DNA of 64,000 nt from an uncultured Bacteroides sp. (GTDB taxonomy: Bacteria; Bacteroidota; Bacteroidia; Bacteroidales; Bacteroidaceae). Position numbers and translations under genes: made by a program. Positions 19,224 through 28,252 of this stretch are shown piece by piece. The notes under the pieces were generated by a model. It saw nothing but the letters and a program-made list of their open reading frames with translations, had not been told where the DNA came from and ran no database searches. The stretch lies in assembly GCA_949289295.1 (NCBI GenBank), contig CASENM010000024.1, forward strand, positions 53,703 to 117,702, read 5' to 3'. Position 1 is the first letter of the stretch; the number at the start of each line of letters is the position of its first letter.

Positions 19224-21023
19224 ATGGAAGTAAATGAAACTAACCGCCCGTTAACTGAAGCTCCGGAAAACAATATGCAGGAAGCTTCGGTTTCTACAGT
19301 TGAAGAACCTCAAGCAGTGTATGAACCCAAACAAACAAAAACAGAAGTCATACAACGGCTGAAGGAAATCAATGAAAACAATGGCAACGCTGACAAACAA
19401 GAAATCGACCAGCTGAAGCAGACATTCTACAAACTGCATAAAAGCGAGCAAGAAGCTGCCCGCAAAGCTTTCATCGAAGGAGGCGGCAATGCAGATGACT
19501 TCGTTCCGGTTCCGGATTCGGACGAAAAAGAATTTAAAGAAGTCATGAAAGCCATCAAAGAGAAACGGAATGTCATTACCGCAGCGCAAGAACAGGAAAA
19601 AGAAAACAACCTGCAGAAAAAGCTGGACATCCTCGAAAAGATGAAAGCCATGACGGAATCTTCAGAAGATACCAGCAAAATCTACAATGACTTCAAACAG
19701 CTACAACAAGAATGGAACGAAATCGGACAAGTACCGCCTTCCAAAGTCAATGAACTATGGAAAAGTTACCAGCTCTATACCGAAAAGTTCTACGATATGG
19801 TGAAACTGAACAACGAATTCAGAGAGTATGACTTCAAGAAGAATCTGGAACAGAAGACTCACCTTTGTGAAGCTGCAGAAAAACTTGCTGACGAGCCAGA
19901 CATTATCTCGGCCTTCCACCAATTACAGAAGCTTCACCAAGAATTCCGTGCTATAGGACCGGTTGCCAAAGATTTACGTGAAAGTGTATGGGCACGCTTC
20001 AAGGCCGCGTCAACGGTCATCAACCGCCGCCACCAACAGCACTTCGAAGAACTGAAAGAAAAAGAACAAAACAACCTTGACCAAAAAACGGTCATCTGCG
20101 AGATTGTGGAAGGCATGGAGTATGACACATTCACCACTTTTGCAGACTGGGAAGAAAAGACACAGGAAATACTCGCTCTGCAGGCAAAATGGAAAACTAT
20201 CGGATATGCGCCGCAAAAAATGAATGTGAAGATATTTGAACGTTTCCGCGCTGCATGTGACGAATTTTTCCGCCGGAAAGGTGCTTTCTTCAAAACCGTC
20301 AAGGAGAACATGGCTTCTAATCTGGAAAAGAAAAAAGCTCTCTGTGAAAAAGCTGAAGCACTGAAAGACAGTACAGACTGGAAAGCGACATCAGAAATTC
20401 TGACCCAACTGCAGAAAGAATGGAAAACGATAGGCCCGGTAGCCAAAAAGCATTCGGACTCAATATGGAAACGTTTTATAGGCGCATGCGACTATTTCTT
20501 CGAACAGAAAAACAAAGCGACCTCCTCACAACGTACCGCAGAAATTGAGAACCAGGCCAAGAAAGAAGAAATCATCAAACAATTGGCCGCTTTGGAGGAA
20601 TCGGGAAATACTGACGAGGCTACAGCCAACCAGACAAGAGAACTCATGAGAAAATGGAACGCCGTCGGATTTGTGCCTTTTAAAGAGAAAGACCGTCTCT
20701 ATAAAGAATATCACAGTTTGGTGGACAAGCTCTTCGACCGGCTTCATCTGTCAGCCACAGAAAAAAAACTGAGTAACTTCAGGGCTAATCTCAAAGAAGG
20801 GAACCTTTATCGTGACCGTGAACGTCTGGTACGCACTTATGAAGGACTGAGAAACGATATCCAGACTTATGAAAACAATCTGGGATTCCTCACCACTTCA
20901 TCACAGAAAGGAAATAGTCTTGTAGCAGACATCAACCGCAAAGTAGAGCGCTTGAAAGCTGATATGGAACTGGTACTCAAAAAGATTTCTGCCATCGACG
21001 AAGCGTTGAAGAACCAGCAATAA
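19224..21023 (+). CDS. DUF349 repeat protein
   Basis: A 599-residue, highly charged, helical cytoplasmic protein. At least four DUF349 units are visible. Each contains a line of the type LQKEWKTIGPVAKKHSDSIW followed by RF-x-AxCDxFF; cores lie near residues 165, 235, 330 and 405. An acidic, Gln/Glu-rich N-terminal region of about 80 residues precedes them and a coiled-coil-like C-terminus follows. The molecular role of DUF349 is not established. A strong terminator ends it. The 187-base gap upstream is AT-rich and shows no convincing promoter. Confidence 0.8.
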   Translation: MEVNETNRPLTEAPENNMQEASVSTVEEPQAVYEPKQTKTEVIQRLKEINENNGNADKQEIDQLKQTFYKLHKSEQEAARKAFIEGGGNADDFVPVPDSDEKEFKEVMKAIKEKRNVITAAQEQEKENNLQKKLDILEKMKAMTESSEDTSKIYNDFKQLQQEWNEIGQVPPSKVNELWKSYQLYTEKFYDMVKLNNEFREYDFKKNLEQKTHLCEAAEKLADEPDIISAFHQLQKLHQEFRAIGPVAKDLRESVWARFKAASTVINRRHQQHFEELKEKEQNNLDQKTVICEIVEGMEYDTFTTFADWEEKTQEILALQAKWKTIGYAPQKMNVKIFERFRAACDEFFRRKGAFFKTVKENMASNLEKKKALCEKAEALKDSTDWKATSEILTQLQKEWKTIGPVAKKHSDSIWKRFIGACDYFFEQKNKATSSQRTAEIENQAKKEEIIKQLAALEESGNTDEATANQTRELMRKWNAVGFVPFKEKDRLYKEYHSLVDKLFDRLHLSATEKKLSNFRANLKEGNLYRDRERLVRTYEGLRNDIQTYENNLGFLTTSSQKGNSLVADINRKVERLKADMELVLKKISAIDEALKNQQ

Positions 21024-21058
21024 AAGAAGAGAAACAATTTTATAACTTTTATCCTCCG

Positions 21059-21096
21059 AACGCCGTTCCAACCCAAAAAAGGAACGGCGTTTTTTT
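21059..21096 (+). terminator. Rho-independent terminator of the DUF349 gene
   Basis: An 11-bp perfect stem (AACGCCGTTCC / GGAACGGCGTT) with an 11-base loop runs into seven T. Confidence 0.9.
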
Positions 21097-21230
21097 ACCT
21101 GATAAACTTATTACCGGCCAGACGAAGGCACACATTTTTCCTATAGGAACCAGATGAGAAATACGATAGGATAAAAAGAAAGTCATCCGAAATAAGATAT
21201 TTCCGATTGAAAGTCAAACAATTTCTGAAA

Positions 21231-21272
21231 GGAACAAAAAAGCCGGTCACACAATGACCGGCTTTTCTTGTT
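21231..21272 (-). terminator. Rho-independent terminator of mdh
   Basis: A perfect 9-bp stem AGCCGGTCA / TGACCGGCT with a 5-base loop. On the minus strand it is followed by six T and lies just after the mdh stop. It may also work on the plus strand. Confidence 0.88.
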
Positions 21273-21289
21273 CCAATCTTATCGCGGAT

Positions 21290-22291
21290 TTATTTGATAT
21301 TCGGATTCAATTTGTTCCATTCAGAAATTGCAGGAAGAACACCCATAGCAATCACTTCATCACGGAGCTCGCACAAGTGAGCGTAGCTCTTGTCCAAAGC
21401 AGCCTGTTCTTCAGCTGTTCCGTTCAATGCAGCACAGTGGCAACCGTCAGCTGTGATTGAAGTTTCCCATGCCATCATGATGTGGTCATACTTTTCATTT
21501 GAGATATAAGTACCTGCCGGCCAACGGAATGCTTTTCCTCCCATAGCCGCACCAATCATTTCGATTGAAACGTAAGCCGGGCTCTGGAATGAAGAACGGC
21601 CACGCAATGCGATGATGTTGGCACCACCTTTAGTAACTTTCTGCTGGATTTCAGCCCATTTGTCTTTAGGCAGCGCATCAGTACCAATCATGTCAATCAA
21701 CGGTTTGCCGTCAACTTTTGCAGTTGAAGCAAATACAGCCATCTGTTCGCCGTGACCACCATAAGTGCGGCAGTTTTCAACAGCGTCCATAGCTACGCCG
21801 AAATATTTAGCCAATTCACTGCGCAGACGAGTAGAGTCAAGAGCAGCCAGAGTTGTAACCTGAGACGGTTTCAAACCTGAGTACAGCAAAGTGATCAAAC
21901 CAGTGATGTCGGCCGGGTTGAAGATGACAACGATATGTTTTACATCCGGACAATACTGTTTTACATTTTTACCGAATTCTTCAGCAATGGCAGCATTACC
22001 TTTCAGCAAGTCTTCACGAGTCATGCCTGCCTTACGGGCAGCACCTCCTGAATTGACGATATATTTTGCACCAGTCAGCGCTTCTTTAATGTCAGAAGTG
22101 AAAGTAACGTTTACGCCTTCGAAACCGCAGTGGTATAATTCTTCAGCCACACCTTCCAATCCCGGAGCATACGGGTCATACAAACAGATGTTGGGAGTCA
22201 GGCCCATCATGATGGCAGTCTGAGCCATGTTAGAACCGATCATACCGGCAGCACCAACAATGGTAAGTTTTTCGTTTGTTACAAATTCCAT
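21290..22291 (-). CDS. mdh: Malate dehydrogenase (NAD)
   Basis: Interconverts malate and oxaloacetate; in these fermenters it runs mainly reductively towards fumarate and succinate. The Rossmann motif GAAGMIGSN lies at about 14-22. The substrate and catalytic region follows, with DSTRLRSEL near 151 and the catalytic histidine in YGGHGEQM near 178. The 333-residue length fits the Bacteroidales form. It is monocistronic, with a promoter box upstream and a strong terminator downstream. Confidence 0.92.
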   Translation of the reverse strand: MEFVTNEKLTIVGAAGMIGSNMAQTAIMMGLTPNICLYDPYAPGLEGVAEELYHCGFEGVNVTFTSDIKEALTGAKYIVNSGGAARKAGMTREDLLKGNAAIAEEFGKNVKQYCPDVKHIVVIFNPADITGLITLLYSGLKPSQVTTLAALDSTRLRSELAKYFGVAMDAVENCRTYGGHGEQMAVFASTAKVDGKPLIDMIGTDALPKDKWAEIQQKVTKGGANIIALRGRSSFQSPAYVSIEMIGAAMGGKAFRWPAGTYISNEKYDHIMMAWETSITADGCHCAALNGTAEEQAALDKSYAHLCELRDEVIAMGVLPAISEWNKLNPNIK

Positions 22292-22347
22292 AATTCTTAA
22301 TGTTTTAAGTTATAGTATTAAAGTGTATTGTCTGATTTTTTACATTG

Positions 22348-22355
22348 CAAAGATA
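22348..22355 (-). promoter_or_regulatory. -7 box for mdh
   Basis: TATCTTTG on the minus strand, 57 bases upstream of the mdh start. A CTTG at 22377-22374 with an 18-base gap is a plausible weak -33 element. Confidence 0.5.
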
Positions 22356-22515
22356 AAAAAGTTCTGCATTAATCAAGCGTTACCTCTTGTGTAAAAATTG
22401 TTACAAAACGACTCCTCAGACCGGATTAAGGAAAAATTTCACTATTTTTAGTCTTGGCACTCCACTTTTGCTAACAGGAGGTTGCATTTTGACAGTCACA
22501 CAATGCCATACCTCA

Positions 22516-22552
22516 CAAAAAAAGGACACATCTGCCAATGTATCCCCTTTTC
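22516..22552 (-). terminator. Terminator of the tmRNA gene
   Basis: On the minus strand, AAAGGGGATACAT pairs imperfectly with ATGTGTCCTTT and runs into seven T, starting 8 bases after the tmRNA 3' end. Confidence 0.7.
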
Positions 22553-22559
22553 TTCACCG

Positions 22560-22953
22560 TGGACCTGGAGGGAGTCGAACCCTCGTCCAAACAAGGAAGC
22601 CATACGCTTTCTACATGCTTATCTCTGCCTTCGGTTTTCGTGCATGAGCAAGACCAGAGCCACCCACACATGCCTTAGTCCCTAAAATTTCATTCCGGAC
22701 GCGGAACAAGACCGGAACTATTCCCGATTTTGCTGCACCGCTTTGTCAAACGCCTCGGAACAAGAGCTTTTGAGCGATGTCTCGTTTCCGCCACTGTGGC
22801 GGAAATAAAGCTAATCTACTATACTTCGATTAAGCAGCGAGAGCATAATTTTCGTTGCCAGATAAAAGTTCAGTAACTGAGATTATAGTGCCAATCACTG
22901 ACGCACTGCATGCTTACATACCACCTCTCTCGCTGTCAAAACCAAACAAGCCC
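22560..22953 (-). ncRNA. ssrA: Transfer-messenger RNA (tmRNA)
   Basis: Rescues stalled ribosomes by trans-translation and adds a degradation tag. The acceptor stem pairs GGGCTTG at the 5' end (22953-22947) with CAGGTCC near the 3' end. The T arm is GAGGG-TTCGACT-CCCTC. The CCA end is not encoded. The tag reading frame at 22859-22830 gives GNENYALAA followed by TAA, with GGC as the resume codon. Pseudoknot-like GC-rich pairs follow, for example CCGCCACAGTGGCGG. Ends are deduced from acceptor pairing, so they should be right to within a base or two. Confidence 0.95.
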
Positions 22954-22978
22954 AAGAGTCTGTATTCAATTATGGATG

Positions 22979-23009
22979 CAAAAATACCTATTTTTACCGG
23001 GATTCCAAA
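22979..23009 (-). promoter_or_regulatory. Promoter of ssrA
   Basis: The clearest Bacteroides promoter in the window: -33 TTTG (23009-23006), a 19-base gap, then -7 TATTTTTG (22986-22979) on the minus strand. It lies about 26 bases upstream of the mature tmRNA 5' end, leaving a short leader for RNase P to remove. Confidence 0.7.
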
Positions 23010-23019
23010 GAGTTCATTC

Positions 23020-23061
23020 AAAAAAATTCACCACAGGGCAGGGCATCCGCCTTGTGGTGAA
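23020..23061 (-). terminator. Terminator of the AICAR transformylase gene
   Basis: On the minus strand, TTCACCACAAGGC pairs with GCCCTGTGGTGAA, near-perfectly, and is followed by seven T. It separates the purine gene from the ssrA promoter, which overlaps its far side. Confidence 0.88.
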
Positions 23062-23101
23062 CCGTAAAATCAAAGTCAAATGTCAAAGCAACAAGCAGAC
23101 A

Positions 23102-24280
23102 TCAATGGTGGAACAGGCGAATGCCTGTGAACGCCATCGCAATGCCATACTTGTCGCACGTAGCGATTACATGGTCGTCACGCACAGAGCCGCCGGCCTG
23201 GGCAATAAACTCCACACCGCTCTTGTGTGCACGCTCGATGTTGTCACCGAACGGGAAAAAAGCGTCCGATCCCAAAGCCACACCCTTCAACGACTTCAGC
23301 CATTCACGTTTTTCTTCACGTGTCAGCACTTCAGGCTTTTCTGTAAAGAACTGCTGCCATACGCCTTCAGCCAACACATCATCGTGTTCGTCACTGATAT
23401 ATACATCTATGGTATTGTCCCGGTCGGCCCGACGGATTTTCTCCACCCAAGGCAGATTGAGCACTTTCGGATGCTGACGGAGATACCAGATGTCAGCCTT
23501 GTTGCCGGCCAGACGGGTACAGTGGATACGACTCTGCTGTCCGGCACCGATACCGATTGCCTGACCGTCCTTCACATAACAAACGGAATTCGATTGGGTA
23601 TATTTCAACGTAATCAGCGCAATCATCAAATCACGCTTTGCCTCTTCAGTGAAATGCTTGTTCTGAGTCGGGATGTTTTCAAACAGTTCCGGACCGTTCA
23701 GCTTGATTTCATTACGTCCCTGTTCGAAAGTGACGCCGAACACATCCTTATGCTCAATCGGTTCCGGCTTGTATTCCGGATCAATCTTGATGACATTATA
23801 AGTGCCTTTGCGCTTGCTCTTCAGAATTTCCAGAGCCGCATCAGTATATCCCGGAGCAATCACGCCGTCAGAAACTTCCCGGTGGATAAACCGGGCCGTC
23901 TCCTCGTCACATACGTCGCTGAGCGCGATGAAATCACCGTAAGAAGACATACGGTCGGCACCACGGGCACGCACGTATGCATTGGCCAACGGAGAGAGCG
24001 GCAGATCGTCCGCAAAATAGATTTTCTTCAATGTATCATCCAGTTCCAGACCGATAGCCGCTCCTGCAGGGCTTACATGCTTGAATGAAGTGGCCGCCGG
24101 CATTCCGGTAGCTTCTTTCAGTTCTTTCACTAGTTGCCATCCGTTAAGCGCATCCAGGAAGTTGATGTATCCCGGACGTCCGTTCAATACTTCAATGGGC
24201 AGTTCTCCCTCCTGCATGAAAATGCGGGCCGGCTTCTGGTTAGGGTTACAGCCGTACTTGAGTGCAAGTTCTTTAGCCAT
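23102..24280 (-). CDS. purH: AICAR formyltransferase, stand-alone half of PurH
   Basis: Catalyses the penultimate step of IMP synthesis: transfer of a formyl group from 10-formyltetrahydrofolate to AICAR. The catalytic Lys-His pair is in SFKHVSPAGAA (K67, H68). ARGADRMSSYGDF, the NSVCYVKDG region and GSDAFFPFGD match the family. The protein has 392 residues and lacks the N-terminal IMP cyclohydrolase domain of ordinary bifunctional PurH (about 510-530 residues). That activity is encoded separately at 27.6 kb on the other strand. Own promoter box and terminator. Confidence 0.9.
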   Translation of the reverse strand: MAKELALKYGCNPNQKPARIFMQEGELPIEVLNGRPGYINFLDALNGWQLVKELKEATGMPAATSFKHVSPAGAAIGLELDDTLKKIYFADDLPLSPLANAYVRARGADRMSSYGDFIALSDVCDEETARFIHREVSDGVIAPGYTDAALEILKSKRKGTYNVIKIDPEYKPEPIEHKDVFGVTFEQGRNEIKLNGPELFENIPTQNKHFTEEAKRDLMIALITLKYTQSNSVCYVKDGQAIGIGAGQQSRIHCTRLAGNKADIWYLRQHPKVLNLPWVEKIRRADRDNTIDVYISDEHDDVLAEGVWQQFFTEKPEVLTREEKREWLKSLKGVALGSDAFFPFGDNIERAHKSGVEFIAQAGGSVRDDHVIATCDKYGIAMAFTGIRLFHH

Positions 24281-24306
24281 ATATTTTCAGTTTATCAATT
24301 TTTCTA

Positions 24307-24314
24307 CAAAAATA
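24307..24314 (-). promoter_or_regulatory. -7 box for the AICAR transformylase gene
   Basis: TATTTTTG on the minus strand, 27 bases upstream of the start codon. Confidence 0.45.
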
Positions 24315-24357
24315 CGAAAAATCCGGCATCCTCAGCGAAGAAAGAAGAAAGATTATG

Positions 24358-24365
24358 TATTTTTG
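24358..24365 (+). promoter_or_regulatory. -7 box for the carbonic anhydrase gene
   Basis: TATTTTTG on the plus strand, 31 bases upstream of the ATG; no clear -33 element. Confidence 0.45.
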
Positions 24366-24395
24366 TAGGAAAAGGAACCCTAAAAAGAGGAAATC

Positions 24396-24944
24396 ATGAT
24401 AGACGAACTGATTAAATTCAACAGCTCTTTCGTGGAGAGCAAAGGTTATGAAAAATATATCACAACCAAATATCCCGACAAGAAAATAGCCATTGTCACC
24501 TGTATGGACACCCGCCTTACCGAACTTTTGCCCGCCGCACTAGGCATCAGGAACGGCGACGTGAAAATAATCAAGAATGCAGGAGGAACTATCAACCATC
24601 CGTTCGGCAGTGCGATGCGAAGCCTAATGGTGGCCATCTACGAACTGGGAGTGAAAGAAGTGATGATCATCGGACACACGGACTGCGGAGTCCAGCACAT
24701 GGACAGCGAGGTGATGCTGAAACACATGCGCGAAAGAGGAGTCTCCCAAGACCATATCGACATGATGGAATACTGTGATGTAAATCTGCGCCAATGGCTG
24801 AGCGGATTCAACGATACGGAAGAAGCTGTACAGAAAAGTGTGGCCATCGTCAGACATCATCCGCTTGTGCCGGATGACATCACGGTGAGAGGGTTCATCA
24901 TGAACTCCATTACCGGCGAACTGGTTGAGGTCATGCCAGAATAG
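24396..24944 (+). CDS. Beta-class carbonic anhydrase
   Basis: Zinc enzyme interconverting CO2 and bicarbonate in the cytoplasm, supplying bicarbonate to carboxylases. Zinc ligands C36, H94 and C97 and the Asp-Arg dyad D38/R40 are visible in TCMDTR and GHTDCG. The 182-residue length and the open arrangement suit the small beta-class proteins of Gram-positives and Bacteroidales. It converges on the phosphate transporter gene; a palindromic repeat lies between them and probably ends both transcripts. Confidence 0.88.
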   Translation: MIDELIKFNSSFVESKGYEKYITTKYPDKKIAIVTCMDTRLTELLPAALGIRNGDVKIIKNAGGTINHPFGSAMRSLMVAIYELGVKEVMIIGHTDCGVQHMDSEVMLKHMRERGVSQDHIDMMEYCDVNLRQWLSGFNDTEEAVQKSVAIVRHHPLVPDDITVRGFIMNSITGELVEVMPE

Positions 24945-24992
24945 GCCATGCCATATTGGCAGGGGAAATCCCCGGATTTAAAACCAAAATCA

Positions 24993-25074
24993 AAATGTCC
25001 CGGCATTTTCAACGAAACGCCGGGACATTTTATCTAAAACGTTTCGGCGTTTCATACAAAACGCCGGAACGTTT
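24993..25074. repeat. Palindromic intergenic repeat, copy 2, also a likely bidirectional terminator
   Basis: Two consecutive hairpins. The first is a perfect 12-bp stem (AAATGTCCCGGC at 24993-25004 with GCCGGGACATTT at 25019-25030), flanked by A-rich sequence on the left and TTTTAT on the right. The second pairs 25036-25052 with 25058-25074 (AAAACGTTTCGGCGTTT against AAAACGCCGGAACGTTT, one mismatch). It shares words with the copies at 9.6 and 40.2 kb and sits between two convergent genes. Confidence 0.75.
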
Positions 25075-25098
25075 CTCTCCAGACAAATTGTCAGTATC

Positions 25099-27390
25099 TT
25101 ATTCTTCGGCCAACGCAAGCTGTGAAGATTCCTGAGGCACATAGTCGGCCTGGAAGAAACGGCTTGCACGCAACAGATGACGCCAGATACTTACCAACTC
25201 CTGCGACTCCTGCAAAATGTTCAAATAAACCATGTTGGCTTTCAGGAACGTACTGTCAGCCTCCTGGATATGGTTCATCTGCTGTTTACGGAGAGCCGAG
25301 ATACGGTTCTTCAAATCGTCTCCTTCTTTCAGAATCACATCGGCATCGCTGTAGTCATTGTTCACCACACAACATTTCGTACGCTCCATCAAACTGCAGA
25401 GCTGTTCGCGTATCGGCAGAAACTCTTTCACATATTCAGCCGGAACAGGGTTGAAATTGTTGTCCACATGTTCCTTGCATGGTTCGCAGATACGTTTCAA
25501 GCAGTAAAGCATCTCTTCGCAACTGTTGCTTCCCAAATGGAACCAGGTGTTTTTCTCGATGGCGATTGTCATGGGCAGACGACGCAGGCCAATGATTTCC
25601 TTGCGGCGGAGCTTCTTCAACATCTTCTTTTCTTCGTCGGTCGCATTGATGGCCTTACGCAGGCTCTTCAAGTCTTCATTAATGAAGCCGTCGGTCACCT
25701 TCACGTATGTTCTTGAGGCAAAATCCACATAGTGGGCCAATGTATCTTTCACATGCAGACGGAGCAGCTCCAATATCTCAGTCTTGTCTTTGCTCGTAAC
25801 CATACGCTTGAACAAGCTGTCCTGATCTTCCAGTTTCTCTTTTTTGCTGAACTTGATATTGCTGCGAACCAGCAGATATACGGCCAGGGCGATAAACAGG
25901 AACATACCGACAAAGCTGGTATAGAACATGACAAATGTTACAACGGCACAAATCGTGAATGCCGTAAACGCGGTGATAAACCATCCGCCAATGACGGAAA
26001 GCACACCCGTGATACGATACACTGCACTCTCACGGCTCCACGCACGGTCGGCCAACGAACTACCCATCGCCACGATGAAGGTTACATAAGTAGTAGAAAG
26101 CGGAAGCTTCATGGTGGTACCGATAATAATCAGCAGACCGGAAAGCACCAGGTTGACAGAAGCGCGCACCATATCGAAAGCGGCACCGTTTTCAAGAATC
26201 ACATCATCTTTGTTGAAACGGCTGTTAATCCAGTTTCTCATCCCTACCGGAATTGTACGGACTACAAAATCATTGACATTCGTCGTGCGGCGCACAATCA
26301 GACGCGCCAGACCGGACGAACCGAACATCTCGTCCCCCTCTTCCTGACGGGCCAGGTCGACAGAGGTCTTGATAACATTCTGCGCCTTTTTCGAAGTAGC
26401 CAGTGCATATACCATGACAAGTCCGGCAGCTATCAGGAAAATTACCGGAGTCTTGGCAGAAGACATCAACGAACTCATCATGAAATCATTCGGGCCAACA
26501 CCGTTACCGTTCGCTACATAATCCGTATAGGAAGAAAAACCGGCCAAAGGCACACCGATAAAGTTCACCAAGTCGTTTCCGGCAAAAGCCAGCGCCAACG
26601 AGAATGTACCAAGCAAAACGATAATCTTAAATACATTCACTTTGCACCAATGAAGAATCTGCATCAGAATGGTGGACACGACAAAACATATACCCACCAA
26701 CGACCAAGTATGGTCAAACACCCATTGCATGGATTCCTCAGTCATAAACGATGCACTGCTCAACCCCTGAATAACAATAAAGTAAGCCAAAGCAGTCACT
26801 GCTATACCACCGAATATGCCGATAGTCCAGGTAAGATGCTTCTTATAATTAAAGGTAAAGATGATTCGGGATAAATACTGTACCACGGTACCGGCCACGA
26901 AAGCAATAGCCACAGAAAGGAAAATGGCCATAATAACCGAAAGAGCTTTTTCCGTATTCATAAAGTCACCCAGACTAAACATTCCCGTCTCGTCACCGAT
27001 AAGCTTCAGTATAGCCAGAATGAATGTACCGCCCAACAGTTCGAACACCATCGAAACAGTAGTGGAAGTAGGAAGCCCCAAGGTATTGAATACATCAAGC
27101 AACACCACGTCCGTCACCATAACGGCAAGGAAAATACACATTAAATCATAAAGACTGAAATTAACAGGATGGAAAATCCCATGACGGGCTATATCCATCA
27201 TACCGTTACTTGAGACCGCACCGACAAATACTCCCAAAGCAGCAATAATGACGATAGTTTTGAACTTTGCAACTTTCGCACCTACGGCGGAATTCATGAA
27301 ATTGACGGCATCGTTGCTGACACCTACCAGCAGATCGAACACTGCCAGCATAAACAGGAAAATGACAATTCCTAAATAAAGGGTTTCCAT
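25099..27390 (-). CDS. PiT-family inorganic phosphate transporter with PhoU-like C-terminus
   Basis: A 763-residue inner-membrane transporter, much longer than the roughly 500-residue PiT of E. coli. The two PHO4 signature halves are present: GVSNDAVNFMNSAVG near residues 23-37 and FAGNDLVNFIGVPLAGF near 267-283. LPTSTTVSMVFELLG and LPLSTTYVTFIVAMGSS are the paired re-entrant motifs. About 10-12 hydrophobic segments end near residue 505. The last 250 residues are soluble and helical, like PhoU/DUF47 proteins that regulate PiT transporters, here fused to the transporter. Promoter box 34 bases upstream. Confidence 0.87.
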   Translation of the reverse strand: METLYLGIVIFLFMLAVFDLLVGVSNDAVNFMNSAVGAKVAKFKTIVIIAALGVFVGAVSSNGMMDIARHGIFHPVNFSLYDLMCIFLAVMVTDVVLLDVFNTLGLPTSTTVSMVFELLGGTFILAILKLIGDETGMFSLGDFMNTEKALSVIMAIFLSVAIAFVAGTVVQYLSRIIFTFNYKKHLTWTIGIFGGIAVTALAYFIVIQGLSSASFMTEESMQWVFDHTWSLVGICFVVSTILMQILHWCKVNVFKIIVLLGTFSLALAFAGNDLVNFIGVPLAGFSSYTDYVANGNGVGPNDFMMSSLMSSAKTPVIFLIAAGLVMVYALATSKKAQNVIKTSVDLARQEEGDEMFGSSGLARLIVRRTTNVNDFVVRTIPVGMRNWINSRFNKDDVILENGAAFDMVRASVNLVLSGLLIIIGTTMKLPLSTTYVTFIVAMGSSLADRAWSRESAVYRITGVLSVIGGWFITAFTAFTICAVVTFVMFYTSFVGMFLFIALAVYLLVRSNIKFSKKEKLEDQDSLFKRMVTSKDKTEILELLRLHVKDTLAHYVDFASRTYVKVTDGFINEDLKSLRKAINATDEEKKMLKKLRRKEIIGLRRLPMTIAIEKNTWFHLGSNSCEEMLYCLKRICEPCKEHVDNNFNPVPAEYVKEFLPIREQLCSLMERTKCCVVNNDYSDADVILKEGDDLKNRISALRKQQMNHIQEADSTFLKANMVYLNILQESQELVSIWRHLLRASRFFQADYVPQESSQLALAEE

Positions 27391-27424
27391 ACTTTTGTTT
27401 TTGAATTCGATTTTGATTTCGCCG

Positions 27425-27432
27425 CAAAGGTA
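27425..27432 (-). promoter_or_regulatory. -7 box for the phosphate transporter gene
   Basis: TACCTTTG on the minus strand, 35 bases upstream of the start codon. Confidence 0.42.
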
Positions 27433-27600
27433 GAGATTTTTTCTTATAGAGAAATCGTAACAGGTATTACATTTGTGTTACAAAATATTCCGGATTTCTG
27501 TCACTGCCGCAGACGACAGGAGAAACATCCGTGAAGAAACATCCGACGAAGAAAAAATATTTTTTATAGCCCCACACATCATTAATCCCCCAAAAATTTG

Positions 27601-27608
27601 TAATTTTG
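27601..27608 (+). promoter_or_regulatory. -7 box for the IMP cyclohydrolase-mre operon
   Basis: TAATTTTG, 27 bases upstream of the ATG at 27636. It argues against an upstream in-frame ATG at 27606, which overlaps it. Confidence 0.5.
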
Positions 27609-27635
27609 CAGCCAAACCATATAAAGCAAACAAAT

Positions 27636-28229
27636 ATGTCAGAAACGAAAAGAATAAAAACGGCTTTAGTGTCCGTTTACCATAAAGACGGTCTGGATGC
27701 CATTTTGGCAAAACTTCACGAAGAAGGTGTGGAATTCATGTCAACGGGAGGGACGCGCCAGTTCATCGAATCACTGGGATATCCCTGCAAGGCTGTGGAA
27801 GACATCACCACCTACCCTTCCATTCTGGGAGGACGCGTCAAGACACTGCATCCGAAAATCTTCGGAGGTATCCTTTGCCGCCGCGAACTGGAAAGCGACC
27901 AACAGCAGGTAGCGAAATATGAGATTCCGGAAATCGACCTGGTCATCGTCGACCTCTATCCATTTGAGGACACTGTAGCGAGCGGTGCCGGCGAACAGGA
28001 CATCATCGAAAAGATTGACATAGGCGGCATCTCGCTGATCCGTGCAGGAGCCAAGAACTTCAACGATGTAGTCATTGTAGCAAGCAAGCATCAATACCAG
28101 CCCCTGCTGGACATCTTGAACAAGCAGGGAGCAGTCACCACGCGCGAACAACGCCGCTGGTTTGCAGGGGAAGCTTTCACAGTATCTTCCCACTACGACT
28201 CAGCCATCCGTGACTACTTCAAGAATTGA
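27636..28229 (+). CDS. purH: IMP cyclohydrolase, stand-alone half of PurH
   Basis: Closes the ring of FAICAR to give IMP, the last step of purine synthesis. At 197 residues it matches the N-terminal methylglyoxal-synthase-like domain of bifunctional PurH: ALVSVYHKDGL near the start, FMSTGGT at 34-40, GGRVKTLHPKIFGG near 67-80 and GGISLIRAGAKN near 130. The formyltransferase domain is absent here and encoded at 23.1-24.3 kb. mreB starts 23 bases after the stop, so this purine gene is probably first in the cell-shape operon. Confidence 0.9.
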   Translation: MSETKRIKTALVSVYHKDGLDAILAKLHEEGVEFMSTGGTRQFIESLGYPCKAVEDITTYPSILGGRVKTLHPKIFGGILCRRELESDQQQVAKYEIPEIDLVIVDLYPFEDTVASGAGEQDIIEKIDIGGISLIRAGAKNFNDVVIVASKHQYQPLLDILNKQGAVTTREQRRWFAGEAFTVSSHYDSAIRDYFKN

Positions 28230-28252
28230 CAATTAATTTATCATAAACTAAA

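Noticed and set aside
22910-24088. A 392-codon plus-strand frame over the AICAR transformylase and tmRNA genes
   Set aside because: It crosses the tmRNA 5' end, a terminator and a clear purine gene; shadow frame.
25732-26874. A 380-codon plus-strand frame opposite the phosphate transporter
   Set aside because: Composition is that of a reversed membrane protein; no domain, and the transporter motifs on the minus strand are unambiguous.
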